Shown in pieces: positions 1-7,502 of a DNA stretch of 64,000 nt. The stretch lies in assembly GCA_032161045.1 (NCBI GenBank), contig JAVHTH010000002.1; one strand, given 5' to 3'. Position numbers and translations under genes: made by a program. The notes under the pieces are model-generated. The model searched no databases and had not been told where the DNA came from. It was given only the letters and a program-made list of their open reading frames with translations. The DNA comes from Fervidibacter sinensis. Its GTDB lineage: Bacteria > Armatimonadota > Fervidibacteria > Fervidibacterales > Fervidibacteraceae. Each line of letters begins with the position of its first letter. Position 1 is the first letter of the stretch.

Positions 1-56
1 AAGATCCGCAACGAAGGGTGCAACTCTGTTTTACAATTTCATGTCGGTGATGAGTG

Positions 57-1460
57 ATGGAATGGCAGGAACTTACCCCCCGCCAAATAGTCGCTGAGTT
101 GGACAAATACATCATTGGGCAGGAGCGGGCGAAGCGGATTGTCGCAATAGCGCTGCGAAACCGTTACAGGCGCAAACTGCTTCCTGAGCACTTGCGAGAC
201 GAAGTTGCGCCCAAGAACATCTTGATGATAGGTCCAACGGGTGTGGGTAAGACCGAAATCGCGAGAAGGTTGGCGAAATTGGTCAAAGCACCCTTCGTCA
301 AAGTTGAGGCGACCAAATTCACCGAGGTCGGTTATGTTGGGCGAGATGTTGATGGAATGGTTCGCGATTTGGTTGATGCTTCTGTCAGGATGGTTGAGCA
401 AGAGAAGATGGCGGAAGTTGAATACCAAGCAGAAGAATTGGCAAACTTGCGCTTGATTGAAGCGCTCGGTTTAGTCCCAGCGCCCCGTCGCCGGCGAAGG
501 GCTCCTATCCCGTTCCCCTTCGGGCGAGAGGTTGAAGAGCCTTCAGACGAGGGCGACGACGAGGAAAGTTCCCGCATTGAACGATTGCGCCGACATTACC
601 TCCTGCGAATGAAAGCGGGCGAATTTGACGAAGAAGAAGTTGAGATTGAGGTTGAGGAGCAAACACCACAACTTTTTGTCAATGTCATCGGTCCGCAGGG
701 GATGGAACAAGTGGGCTTTGACCCAGCAGATATACTCGGTTCACTGTTCCCAAAACGGAGACGGAAACGACGGATGAAAGTCAAAGACGCAAGGCGAGTT
801 TTGATGCAAGAAGAGGCTCAAAAACTCATTGACCGTGATGAAGTGATCCGGGAAGCCATAAGGCGGGCTGAAGAAGATGGCATCATCTTCATTGACGAGA
901 TGGACAAAATCGCTGGTCGCGAAAAAGGTTATGGTCCCGATGTCTCCCGCGAAGGCGTTCAACGCGATTTGCTTCCCATCGTTGAAGGCAGCACCGTTAT
1001 GACCCGCTACGGTCCTGTCCACACCCATCACATTCTTTTCATCGCTGCCGGTGCTTTCCATGTGACGAAGCCATCGGACTTGATACCCGAGTTGCAAGGT
1101 CGCTTTCCTCTCAGGGTTGAACTTGACCCGCTCACGAAAGAGGACTTCAAGCGGATTTTAGTTGAACCAGAAAACGCCCTCGTCAAGCAATACACGGCGC
1201 TTCTGGCAACCGAAGGCGTGACGCTCAAGTTCACCGAAGACGCAATTGAGGCTATTGCCTATTACGCCGAAAAGGTTAACGAGGAAACCGAAAACATTGG
1301 TGCTCGCAGGTTGCACACAATCATGGAGAAGGTGCTTGAGGACATAAGTTTCCGCGCCCCTGAACTTGCAGGCGAAACGATTGTCATTGATGCCGAATAT
1401 GTCAAGAGGCAACTTGAGGGCGTCGTCAAAGACCGCGACTTGAGCAGATACATACTTTGA
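57..1460 (+). CDS. hslU: ATP-dependent protease ATPase subunit HslU (ClpY)
   Basis: AAA+ unfoldase that feeds substrates to the HslV peptidase in the cytoplasm. The 467-residue product has the Walker A motif GPTGVGKT near residue 60, the pore-loop GYVGRD about 30 residues later, Walker B FIDEMDK near 280, and an arginine-rich sensor-2 region GARRLHTIMEKV. It ends in DLSRYIL, the conserved tail that docks into HslV. The I-domain (about 110-240) is full length but carries an unusual basic/acidic low-complexity stretch (RRRRRAP, then EGDDEE). The start is ATG 57, which follows a GGTGA ribosome site at 46-50; GTG 54 is an in-frame alternative. hslV normally lies directly upstream and would fall outside the window. 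Confidence 0.97.
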   Translation: MEWQELTPRQIVAELDKYIIGQERAKRIVAIALRNRYRRKLLPEHLRDEVAPKNILMIGPTGVGKTEIARRLAKLVKAPFVKVEATKFTEVGYVGRDVDGMVRDLVDASVRMVEQEKMAEVEYQAEELANLRLIEALGLVPAPRRRRRAPIPFPFGREVEEPSDEGDDEESSRIERLRRHYLLRMKAGEFDEEEVEIEVEEQTPQLFVNVIGPQGMEQVGFDPADILGSLFPKRRRKRRMKVKDARRVLMQEEAQKLIDRDEVIREAIRRAEEDGIIFIDEMDKIAGREKGYGPDVSREGVQRDLLPIVEGSTVMTRYGPVHTHHILFIAAGAFHVTKPSDLIPELQGRFPLRVELDPLTKEDFKRILVEPENALVKQYTALLATEGVTLKFTEDAIEAIAYYAEKVNEETENIGARRLHTIMEKVLEDISFRAPELAGETIVIDAEYVKRQLEGVVKDRDLSRYIL

Positions 1461-1640
1461 GCGTTGCGAGTTGAGCGTTGTGCGTTTCGCGTGCAAGCGT
1501 GTAGGCGTGCATGTTCAGATTTCCGACTTGTCCATTTGCCAGCCTGCCTACTGCTCAATTGCCTAATGCCCATTCGCCCATCTGACCATCTGCCAGATTT
1601 TTCGGCTCGGCAGAAGCCCCGTCCTCCGATATTTCATTTG
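1461..1640. repeat. Quasi-periodic intergenic tract after hslU
   Basis: The 180-bp gap between convergent genes holds no credible gene. Bases about 1461-1510 are short related words (GCGTTGCGAG, TTGAGCGTTGTGCG, TTTCGCG). Bases about 1535-1600 are built from variations on GCCCATCTGACC and ATCTGCC, with a period of roughly 8-9. Reverse-complement words recur at 22803-22842, and similar word tracts at 61485-61550 and 63575-63670. This looks like degenerate tandem-repeat DNA. Confidence 0.5.
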
Positions 1641-2507
1641 TCAAACCGCCTTGAGGGTGAGCACGGTGACTTCCGGTGGGCATCTGAACCGCACTGGTAA
1701 ACCACCGGAAATGCCTCGCGAGACATAAAGCCAAGTGTTTCCAACTTTCGTCAACCCTTGCGCCCTTCGGTATTTGTCTCGGCAAGGTGCCAAGAACGGA
1801 CCAAGCAGCGGGGGAACAATTTGACCTCCATGGGTGTGACCGCTGAGAATTAAGTCCACGCGGTCAATATTGGGGTCATCTGCGATGTCTGGCGAATGGG
1901 AAAGCAAAATGACGAAAGCACCATCAGGCACATTCTCCAAACCCTTTCGCAAGTCATCGCGACCTGTGTAAGGGTCATCAACTCCTACAAGCCACAAAGA
2001 TGCCCCGTTTATGTTCAACTCAATCGCTTCGTTGACCAACAAACAAACATTGGCTTGCTCAAGGGCTTTTCGCCATTCGTCAATGCTAAAGGGTTTCCCT
2101 CCCCAAGGTGCTGGTCTTTTGAACCGCCAAGGGCAATGGTGGTCATGATTACCGAGGACAGCAAAAACACCATGCTGGCTTTTTATCCTGCGCAAAACAG
2201 GGATAAGGTGCGGAATCGCGCTGCACCAATGAACGAGGTCGCCCCCAAGCAAAACGATGTCTGGGTTGGTTTCGTTGGCAAGTAAGACCGCGCGCTCGGC
2301 GATATCAACACCAAAACCGCTGGGCATGATGTGGAAATCGCTTAGGAAAGCAATTGTCAAGCCATCCAACGGAAGGGGCATTCGCTTTGGGTTCAGCAAG
2401 TAACGCTCAACAACCAATCGTCGCGGCTCAACCAAAACGCTTATCCACGCAAAATAGAAAGCGGCGAATCCGAGAAGAACACCGCAAATGACCGACCATC
2501 CCGGCAT
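1641..2507 (-). CDS. Membrane-anchored calcineurin-like metallophosphoesterase (YkuE/YaeI type)
   Basis: Metal-dependent phosphoesterase of 288 residues. An N-terminal hydrophobic segment (about residues 5-25) anchors it in the membrane. All five family blocks are present in order: SDFH near 56, GGDLVHW near 87, GNHDHHCP near 118, LLSHSPD near 202 and SGHTHGG near 223. This is the di-metal site of the YkuE/YaeI group, some of which hydrolyse lipid phosphodiesters such as UDP-diacylglucosamine; the substrate here is unknown. The ATG at 2507 has an AGGTGA site 6 nt upstream. It is the last gene of a minus-strand run. Confidence 0.9.
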   Translation of the reverse strand: MPGWSVICGVLLGFAAFYFAWISVLVEPRRLVVERYLLNPKRMPLPLDGLTIAFLSDFHIMPSGFGVDIAERAVLLANETNPDIVLLGGDLVHWCSAIPHLIPVLRRIKSQHGVFAVLGNHDHHCPWRFKRPAPWGGKPFSIDEWRKALEQANVCLLVNEAIELNINGASLWLVGVDDPYTGRDDLRKGLENVPDGAFVILLSHSPDIADDPNIDRVDLILSGHTHGGQIVPPLLGPFLAPCRDKYRRAQGLTKVGNTWLYVSRGISGGLPVRFRCPPEVTVLTLKAV

Positions 2508-2570
2508 TAATTTTCACCTGCTCGCCTCCGAACCTTGTTTTTTCGTGACTTGCGCTTTTGGGCAAATCAC

Positions 2571-3152
2571 TCAATGACCGGATGAGACGATTTTCGCAGT
2601 AGTGGGAGGTGGGGGCACCGACGCTAAAGCAGCACGAATGTCCTCCAATTTCATGATGACGGCATCTTCAAGCGGGAACTGATAATATGCCCGTCGGATT
2701 GTCACGACCTTGTAGCCATACTTGCGGTAGAGGTTTTGCGCGATGAGGTTGCTTTTGCGAACTTCCAAAAGCGAAGTGTTAAGCCCACGACGCACCGCTT
2801 CTTCCAAAATCGTTCTCAGCAGCAACTCGCCAATTTTCCTGCCACGCATTTTGGGGTGGACGGCGATGTTCGCGACATGAGCCTCATCTCCTTCTTGTCT
2901 CCAACCAGCGAACCCGACCAAAACCCCATTGATTCTCGCGACCACAAAGTAACTTTTTTGCCCTCGCTTCAATTCCGACGCAAATGCGCCCCTTGACCAC
3001 GCTCCCAGACCAAAGCACATTTTTTCAAGCCGAACAACATCATCCAAGTCGGAATAAGTCATCGGGCGAATAACCAATTCGCCCTTCGGTTCTTGCCACT
3101 CTTCATCCTTCGGAGTGACAAAACCTAACCATTCAAGCAACTTGCGAATCAC
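2571..3152 (-). CDS. rimI: RimI-like GNAT N-acetyltransferase
   Basis: GNAT-fold acetyltransferase of 193 residues, most like RimI, which acetylates the N-terminal alanine of ribosomal protein S18. The GNAT domain starts at about residue 25. The acetyl-CoA loop reads VHPKMRGRKIGELLL, followed by LEVRKSNLIAQNLYRKYGY, the RimI-type C-terminal signature. About 25 extra residues precede the domain and about 30 proline-rich residues follow it. The start is GTG at 3152, with an AGGGGGG ribosome site. It begins 3 bp after the ftsY stop, so the two are probably cotranscribed. The exact protein substrate is not shown by sequence. Confidence 0.85.
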   Translation of the reverse strand: MIRKLLEWLGFVTPKDEEWQEPKGELVIRPMTYSDLDDVVRLEKMCFGLGAWSRGAFASELKRGQKSYFVVARINGVLVGFAGWRQEGDEAHVANIAVHPKMRGRKIGELLLRTILEEAVRRGLNTSLLEVRKSNLIAQNLYRKYGYKVVTIRRAYYQFPLEDAVIMKLEDIRAALASVPPPPTTAKIVSSGH

Positions 3153-3155
3153 CGC

Positions 3156-4046
3156 TTAACCCCCCTGCTCGTCTTCACCCAACAGCGCTGATGCAAACGC
3201 TTGTGGGTCAAAGAGTTCCAAATCATCAGCAGTTTCGCCAACCCCTATCGCTTTGATCGGAATGCCCAGTCTGTCTTTAATGGCGAGCACAGCACCGCCC
3301 TTCGCTGTCCCATCAAGTTTCGTGACAACAATGCCTGAAACGGGAACGGCTGTCGTGAATCCTTCTGCCTGAGCAATGGCATTCTGTCCAGTCGTGCCGT
3401 CCAGAACGAGCAAAACTTCGTCTGGTTCCCGTTCAAGGGCTTTAGCCACAACACGATAAATTTTGCGCATCTCTTCAAGCAAATTTTGTTTGGTGTGCAT
3501 CCGTCCAGCGGTGTCAATTAAAACGACATCGTAGCCGCGAGCCTTTGCCGCTTGGACCCCGTCAAAAGCGACCGCTGCTGGGTCAGCGCCCATTTGGTGA
3601 GCGATCACGGGAACACGCAGCCTGTCTCCCCAAACTTTAAGTTGGTCAATTGCTGCTGCCCTAAAGGTATCGGCTGCGACCAAAAGTGGCTTTTTGCCTT
3701 GCTTTTGCAACCATCGGGCAAATTTGGCTATTGTGGTCGTTTTGCCGGTCCCATTGACACCAACGAACAGCCAGACCGTTGGCGGGTTTTCGCCGAACCG
3801 CAAACTCATATCGCCCGAAAGCAATTCGGCAATCATCCCTTTCAGTTTTGCTTTAACTTCATCCGCTGTCTTCAACTCGTTACGCTTCACGCTTTCACGA
3901 ATTACGCCCATCAATTTCCCAGTCGTAGTCATGCCGACATCAGCGAGAATGAGCGCTTCCTCAAGTTCGTCCAAAAACTCTTCGTCAACCTCGCGCCGTT
4001 GGAAAATCTGTGTGAACCGCTGGACAAGGTTTCGCAGGAAACGCAC
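3156..4046 (-). CDS. ftsY: Signal recognition particle receptor FtsY
   Basis: SRP GTPase that delivers ribosome-nascent-chain complexes to the membrane translocase. The 296-residue protein is the short NG-domain form without the acidic A domain. The N domain (about 1-85, with LEEALILADVGM) is followed by the G domain: P-loop GVNGTGKTTTIAKFA, DTFRAAAIDQL, DTAGR, and the specificity motif TKLDGTAKGG. It starts at GTG 4046 with a GGGGTGA site. The stop of yjbQ lies 6 bp upstream and rimI starts 3 bp downstream, so this is an operon. Confidence 0.97.
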   Translation of the reverse strand: MRFLRNLVQRFTQIFQRREVDEEFLDELEEALILADVGMTTTGKLMGVIRESVKRNELKTADEVKAKLKGMIAELLSGDMSLRFGENPPTVWLFVGVNGTGKTTTIAKFARWLQKQGKKPLLVAADTFRAAAIDQLKVWGDRLRVPVIAHQMGADPAAVAFDGVQAAKARGYDVVLIDTAGRMHTKQNLLEEMRKIYRVVAKALEREPDEVLLVLDGTTGQNAIAQAEGFTTAVPVSGIVVTKLDGTAKGGAVLAIKDRLGIPIKAIGVGETADDLELFDPQAFASALLGEDEQGG

Positions 4047-4052
4047 CCATTG

Positions 4053-4463
4053 TCACCCCGTTTCTCCGATTTCCGGCGTGATTTGCACCCAAACTCGTCT
4101 TGTTCTCGGTCCGTCAAATTCGCAGAAAAATATGCCTTGCCATGTTCCCAGTTTCAACCGCCCGTTGACGATCGGCACCGAAAGGCTGTTTCCGACCAAA
4201 ACCGCTTTAATGTGTGCATCGGCGTTGCCTTCAGTGTGATGGTAGCGCAAATCCGGTGGGATGAGTCGGTGAAGTTGATCCAAAATGTCAACCTTCACCG
4301 ACGGGTCGGCGTTTTCGTTGACAGTTATCCCGGCAGTCGTGTGGGGCACGAAAAGCCAACAAACTCCGTTTCGCACGCCCGATTGGGCTATAACCCTTTG
4401 AACTTGGTCAGTGATGTCAACGAGTTCCTCGCGCCTGTTCGTCCTAACCGTCAATTCAACCAT
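4053..4463 (-). CDS. yjbQ: YjbQ/UPF0047 family protein
   Basis: Small cytoplasmic protein of 136 residues belonging to YjbQ (UPF0047), a family with weak thiamine-phosphate-synthase activity whose main role is unsettled. Family signatures are FVPHTTAGITVNENADP near 40, YHHTEGNADAHIKAVLVG near 80, and GTWQGIFFCEFDGPR near the C-terminus. The conserved His/Glu residues form the active pocket. I chose ATG 4463, which has AGAGGTGA upstream and gives the usual family length; the frame stays open to 4565. It is cotranscribed with ftsY. Confidence 0.92.
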   Translation of the reverse strand: MVELTVRTNRREELVDITDQVQRVIAQSGVRNGVCWLFVPHTTAGITVNENADPSVKVDILDQLHRLIPPDLRYHHTEGNADAHIKAVLVGNSLSVPIVNGRLKLGTWQGIFFCEFDGPRTRRVWVQITPEIGETG

Positions 4464-4526
4464 CCTCGCTTCACCTCTGGTTTCACTTGTGAAGCAGGGG
4501 CGGAAGAAATCCACCCGTAAAATTTT

Positions 4527-4550
4527 GTGGGCAGACTTGTCCGCCCTTAC
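4527..4550. repeat. Dispersed hairpin repeat copy
   Basis: A palindrome with arms GGGCAGAC and GTCCGCCC around a TT loop, followed by TTAC. It resembles the other GTAGGGG...CCCCTAC hairpins in this window and sits between two minus-strand genes. Confidence 0.5.
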
Positions 4551-4574
4551 ATCAGAGTTTGTCAAAAGCCGCTG

Positions 4575-5747
4575 TCAAAAGTCCCGTTGCAGCAAAAGAC
4601 AACGCAGATACTGGCTTTCGGGAATGTGCAACCGAATTGGGTGGTCACCCGCCTGCGTCGTTTGGGCGAGCAAACGAAGCGGAACTTCCATGTCAGAAGC
4701 AGCGAACCGAACTGTTTCAATTAAGTCTGTCCAGTCCATGTGGTAAACGCAAGAGCAAACAAGCATGTGACCGCCGGGGCGCAAAATTTGCAAGGAATCC
4801 TTGACAACTCGGTGAATTGCCTTCTTCAAACTTGGCAATTGTTTTTCACTTTTCGCTATCGCTGGCGGGTCAATGACGATGAAGTCAAACTTCTGCCCCT
4901 CTTCGGCAAGTTTCGGCAACTCTTCAAAAACATTGCCGCAGCGGAAATTCACCATGACGCTGTTAAGTTTTGCCTGCTCAATCCCCAACTCAACCAAATG
5001 CTGATGTTGCTCAATGGCGACGCAATCCGCTCCTTTGGCGGAAGCGTAAATGCTGAAAGCGCCAGTGTAAGCAAACAGGTCCAAAAACCTTTCGCCCGGC
5101 TGAACCAAACTTTGGACAAGTTTGCGATTATCGCGTTGGTCAAGATAAAAGCCCGTTTTCAAACCTTGCTTGACATCAACGAGAAATCTTAGCCCGTGCT
5201 CAACGATTTCAACCTTGTCAGGCACGGAGCCGTAAATCAAACCTTTGAACGGCGTCAAACCTTCCTCCCGCCTCCCTTCCATGTCACTCCGCTCGTAAAC
5301 GCCTTTGGGACTCATCAAATCCACTAACGGTTCAAGCCACAAACTTCTCAGTCTTTCCATCCCCTTCGTCCGAACTTGCACGACGAGAATGTCAGCGTAA
5401 CTGTCAACGATCAATCCGGGCAAAAAATCGGCTTCAGCGTGGACAAGCCTGAAAGCGTTCGTGATTGTTTGCAAATGTCGGCGTTGCGCAAGTGCAGACA
5501 AAAAGCGCCTCAGGAAAAACTCACGGTCAATTGGTTCATCGTTCAAAGTCAAGGTGCGGAAAGCAACATGCGACTTTGCTGAGTATGTTCCCCACGCGAG
5601 GAATTTCCCTTTCTCGTCCAGCAAAGCAACCAAGTCACCGTCGTTAATGGACGGCGATACATCCGCAACCTCGTCCTTGTAAACGAGCGGGTAAAACTTT
5701 TGCACCTTTTTGCTTTTGCCCGGTTTCAATTTAATCCATTTGCGCAC
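4575..5747 (-). CDS. rlmI: RlmI-like 23S rRNA (cytosine) methyltransferase
   Basis: Class I SAM-dependent RNA methyltransferase of 390 residues, probably making m5C in 23S rRNA like RlmI/YccW. An N-terminal PUA domain covers about 1-75 (FLAWGTYSAKSHVAFR), followed by the EEHVD-like linker domain (LPGLIVDSYADILVVQV). The Rossmann fold has FLDLFAYTGAFSIYA as SAM motif I and FIVIDPPAIAKSE as motif IV. The catalytic cysteine block reads LVCSCVYHMDW where most homologues have SCSxH, so the usual second serine is Val. It starts at GTG 5747 with a GAGGTG site. The product length is normal for the family. Confidence 0.9.
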   Translation of the reverse strand: MRKWIKLKPGKSKKVQKFYPLVYKDEVADVSPSINDGDLVALLDEKGKFLAWGTYSAKSHVAFRTLTLNDEPIDREFFLRRFLSALAQRRHLQTITNAFRLVHAEADFLPGLIVDSYADILVVQVRTKGMERLRSLWLEPLVDLMSPKGVYERSDMEGRREEGLTPFKGLIYGSVPDKVEIVEHGLRFLVDVKQGLKTGFYLDQRDNRKLVQSLVQPGERFLDLFAYTGAFSIYASAKGADCVAIEQHQHLVELGIEQAKLNSVMVNFRCGNVFEELPKLAEEGQKFDFIVIDPPAIAKSEKQLPSLKKAIHRVVKDSLQILRPGGHMLVCSCVYHMDWTDLIETVRFAASDMEVPLRLLAQTTQAGDHPIRLHIPESQYLRCLLLQRDF

Positions 5748-5829
5748 GACCTTGCACCTCTACTTGCTATTTCCCGCCGACGAAATTTAGCGTTCCATCA
5801 ATAACCGTGGATGAAACCTGTAACATAAT

Positions 5830-6080
5830 CGGATGGCTCGGTTACTGCCGAGCCGAAAATTTCGGAGGGTCGGGCTACTGCCCGACCCCAAAATCGGCTT
5901 AGTGTAGGGCGCGGTTTCACACTGCGCCGATAGAAAATTCTTCGGCAGGGTATAAAACCCTGCCCTACAAGAAAAAATTGGCACGCCAGAGGCGTGTCCT
6001 CCGACAGAGATCGGAGGGCTCGGCTCCTGCCGAGCCGAAAATTGTTGTTTCGGAGGGTCGGGCTACCGCCTGACCGAAAA
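5830..6080. repeat. Cluster of seven short hairpin repeats
   Basis: This 346-bp gap between two minus-strand genes contains no gene. It holds consecutive palindromes: 5835-5854 (arms GGCTCGG/CCGAGCC), 5868-5887 (GGTCGGG/CCCGACC), 5908-5928 (GGCGC/GCGCC), 5944-5964 (GGCAGGG/CCCTGCC), 5980-5998 (GGCACGCC/GGCGTGTC), 6017-6036 (GGCTCGG/CCGAGCC) and 6056-6075 (GGTCGGG/CCTGACC). Four of them share a six-base loop of form YTMCYG and a downstream GAAAATT-like flank. Related copies occur at 22582, 36953, 40260 and 63552. Confidence 0.8.
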
Positions 6081-6093
6081 ATCGGCAGGGTTT

Positions 6094-7254
6094 CTACAAA
6101 GCCATTTTCTCAAGCCTGACAACAGCGCGCCACAAAGTTTGCTTTGTGCCGAAACCTCCCGCTTTCGTCGCGACCAGCAAAGTTTTGTTGCGTGATTGGA
6201 CAACCCCAAAAGGCATACCCGACAACAATGAACCCAGTAAATCCCAACGCTTCACTCCGAGCGCATCAAAAATCGCGCGAGCAGTTAAGCCTCCTACAAT
6301 TACGAGTGCGTCAAAGCGCGTAAGAAAATTGGCATCGGGCGTTCGGGATCGTGCAACGAAATTCAAGAGTCTATCCGGATTTAGCGAAATTGCGGAAATT
6401 CTGGCTTCAGGCAAGTCGGGCAAAGTTTCGCCACTCATTTTAGTGACGGGAATGCCCTTTGCAGCCAAAAACTCCAACTGCTCTCGGGCTAAAGTTTGTT
6501 GACTGCCGACGATGACAAGGACTCGGTTCGGTTTCGTTTGAAAGGTCAGTTTCCGCTTGACAAAGTTTCCACCCGTAACTTTCGCCAGCGCTCGCGCGAG
6601 CCCCGAAGCGCCAACGAATAAGGGTTTAGTTGACGCTTTAATTGCCACACGGACAATGCTCGTCAAATCCCTATCCGTCTCGGCATCGCAAATAAGCCCA
6701 ACCCCGTTCATCGCCGCCCGTTCAATCGCTTGGGTCAGAAGGTTATGGTGCTTTGTAACCTCCAACCCTAAGTGCTCTAACGGAAACTTGTCAAGTCCGG
6801 TATTCCTCACTCGCTCCATGACGGAAGGAGTTGTTACAGGTGCGGGTTGTTCCTTTGCTAAATCAATTTCGGTGACAGGTCGCCCGTGCACGAAGAGTTT
6901 GCCGTTGACAACTTTCCGTCCTTGTTTTGGAACGGCAGGAGCGATAAGTGCCCATTTGCGTCCCGACGATTGCCACGCTGCTTTGACCATTGCACCCACA
7001 AAACCTCTCAAAGTGCTGTCAATCTTCAGCATAATCCAATCGGCAGTTCGCAACTTGCGGACAAATTCGCTGACCGCTATTGCGGCGCTCTTTTCATTTC
7101 GCCATCTTGCATCGGCATCAACTGAGCAACAAGTTCCGTCGGGAAATTCTTTTGGCTCACACAACCAAACCGTCGTTGCAATCCTTCTGTCTGCGAAAGC
7201 CACTGCAGAATCGGCAGCGCCCGTCAAATCATCGGCGACAATTGCCCACCTCAT
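6094..7254 (-). CDS. Four-carbon acid sugar kinase family protein (DUF1537)
   Basis: Kinase of the DUF1537/OtnK group, which phosphorylates C4 acid sugars such as threonate or erythronate for catabolism. The N-terminal substrate domain begins WAIVADDLTGAADSAVAF with the conserved DDLTG, and LKIDSTLRGFVGA follows near 85. The C-terminal nucleotide-binding domain ends with TKAGGFG, the family signature. I chose ATG 7254, placing DDLTGA at residue 7 as in homologues; the open frame runs to 7398 but the extra residues look non-coding. At 386 residues it is slightly shorter than typical (about 420). No PdxA2-like dehydrogenase or aldolase partner is nearby, so the substrate is open. Confidence 0.87.
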   Translation of the reverse strand: MRWAIVADDLTGAADSAVAFADRRIATTVWLCEPKEFPDGTCCSVDADARWRNEKSAAIAVSEFVRKLRTADWIMLKIDSTLRGFVGAMVKAAWQSSGRKWALIAPAVPKQGRKVVNGKLFVHGRPVTEIDLAKEQPAPVTTPSVMERVRNTGLDKFPLEHLGLEVTKHHNLLTQAIERAAMNGVGLICDAETDRDLTSIVRVAIKASTKPLFVGASGLARALAKVTGGNFVKRKLTFQTKPNRVLVIVGSQQTLAREQLEFLAAKGIPVTKMSGETLPDLPEARISAISLNPDRLLNFVARSRTPDANFLTRFDALVIVGGLTARAIFDALGVKRWDLLGSLLSGMPFGVVQSRNKTLLVATKAGGFGTKQTLWRAVVRLEKMAL

Positions 7255-7502
7255 CGGTTTAAAATCACCGTCCAAAGGCTCATGGGATTTTCTGTTCCAG
7301 CGAAAATTTTGCCAAGCCCAAAAGCAATTGCCTCGCAAAACTTCAAAGCACCAAAATTGAGTTGACGGTTCAAGTGACCTTGCAACTTCTTGGCTCAATA
7401 GGTGACTCGCCTTCTAAACGATCGTCCAGCCAACGGTCGGTGGCAGTATGCTAACGGTTTGGCTATTTGCAGTAAAGTGCGCACCAATGGGGGTGAGTTC
7501 TC

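Noticed and set aside
1..57. Open frame from base 1 to TGA at 55-57, overlapping the hslU ATG
   Set aside because: Only 18 codons are visible; the sequence does not match the end of HslV that I know, and other frames are open too. A gene end is possible but cannot be supported.
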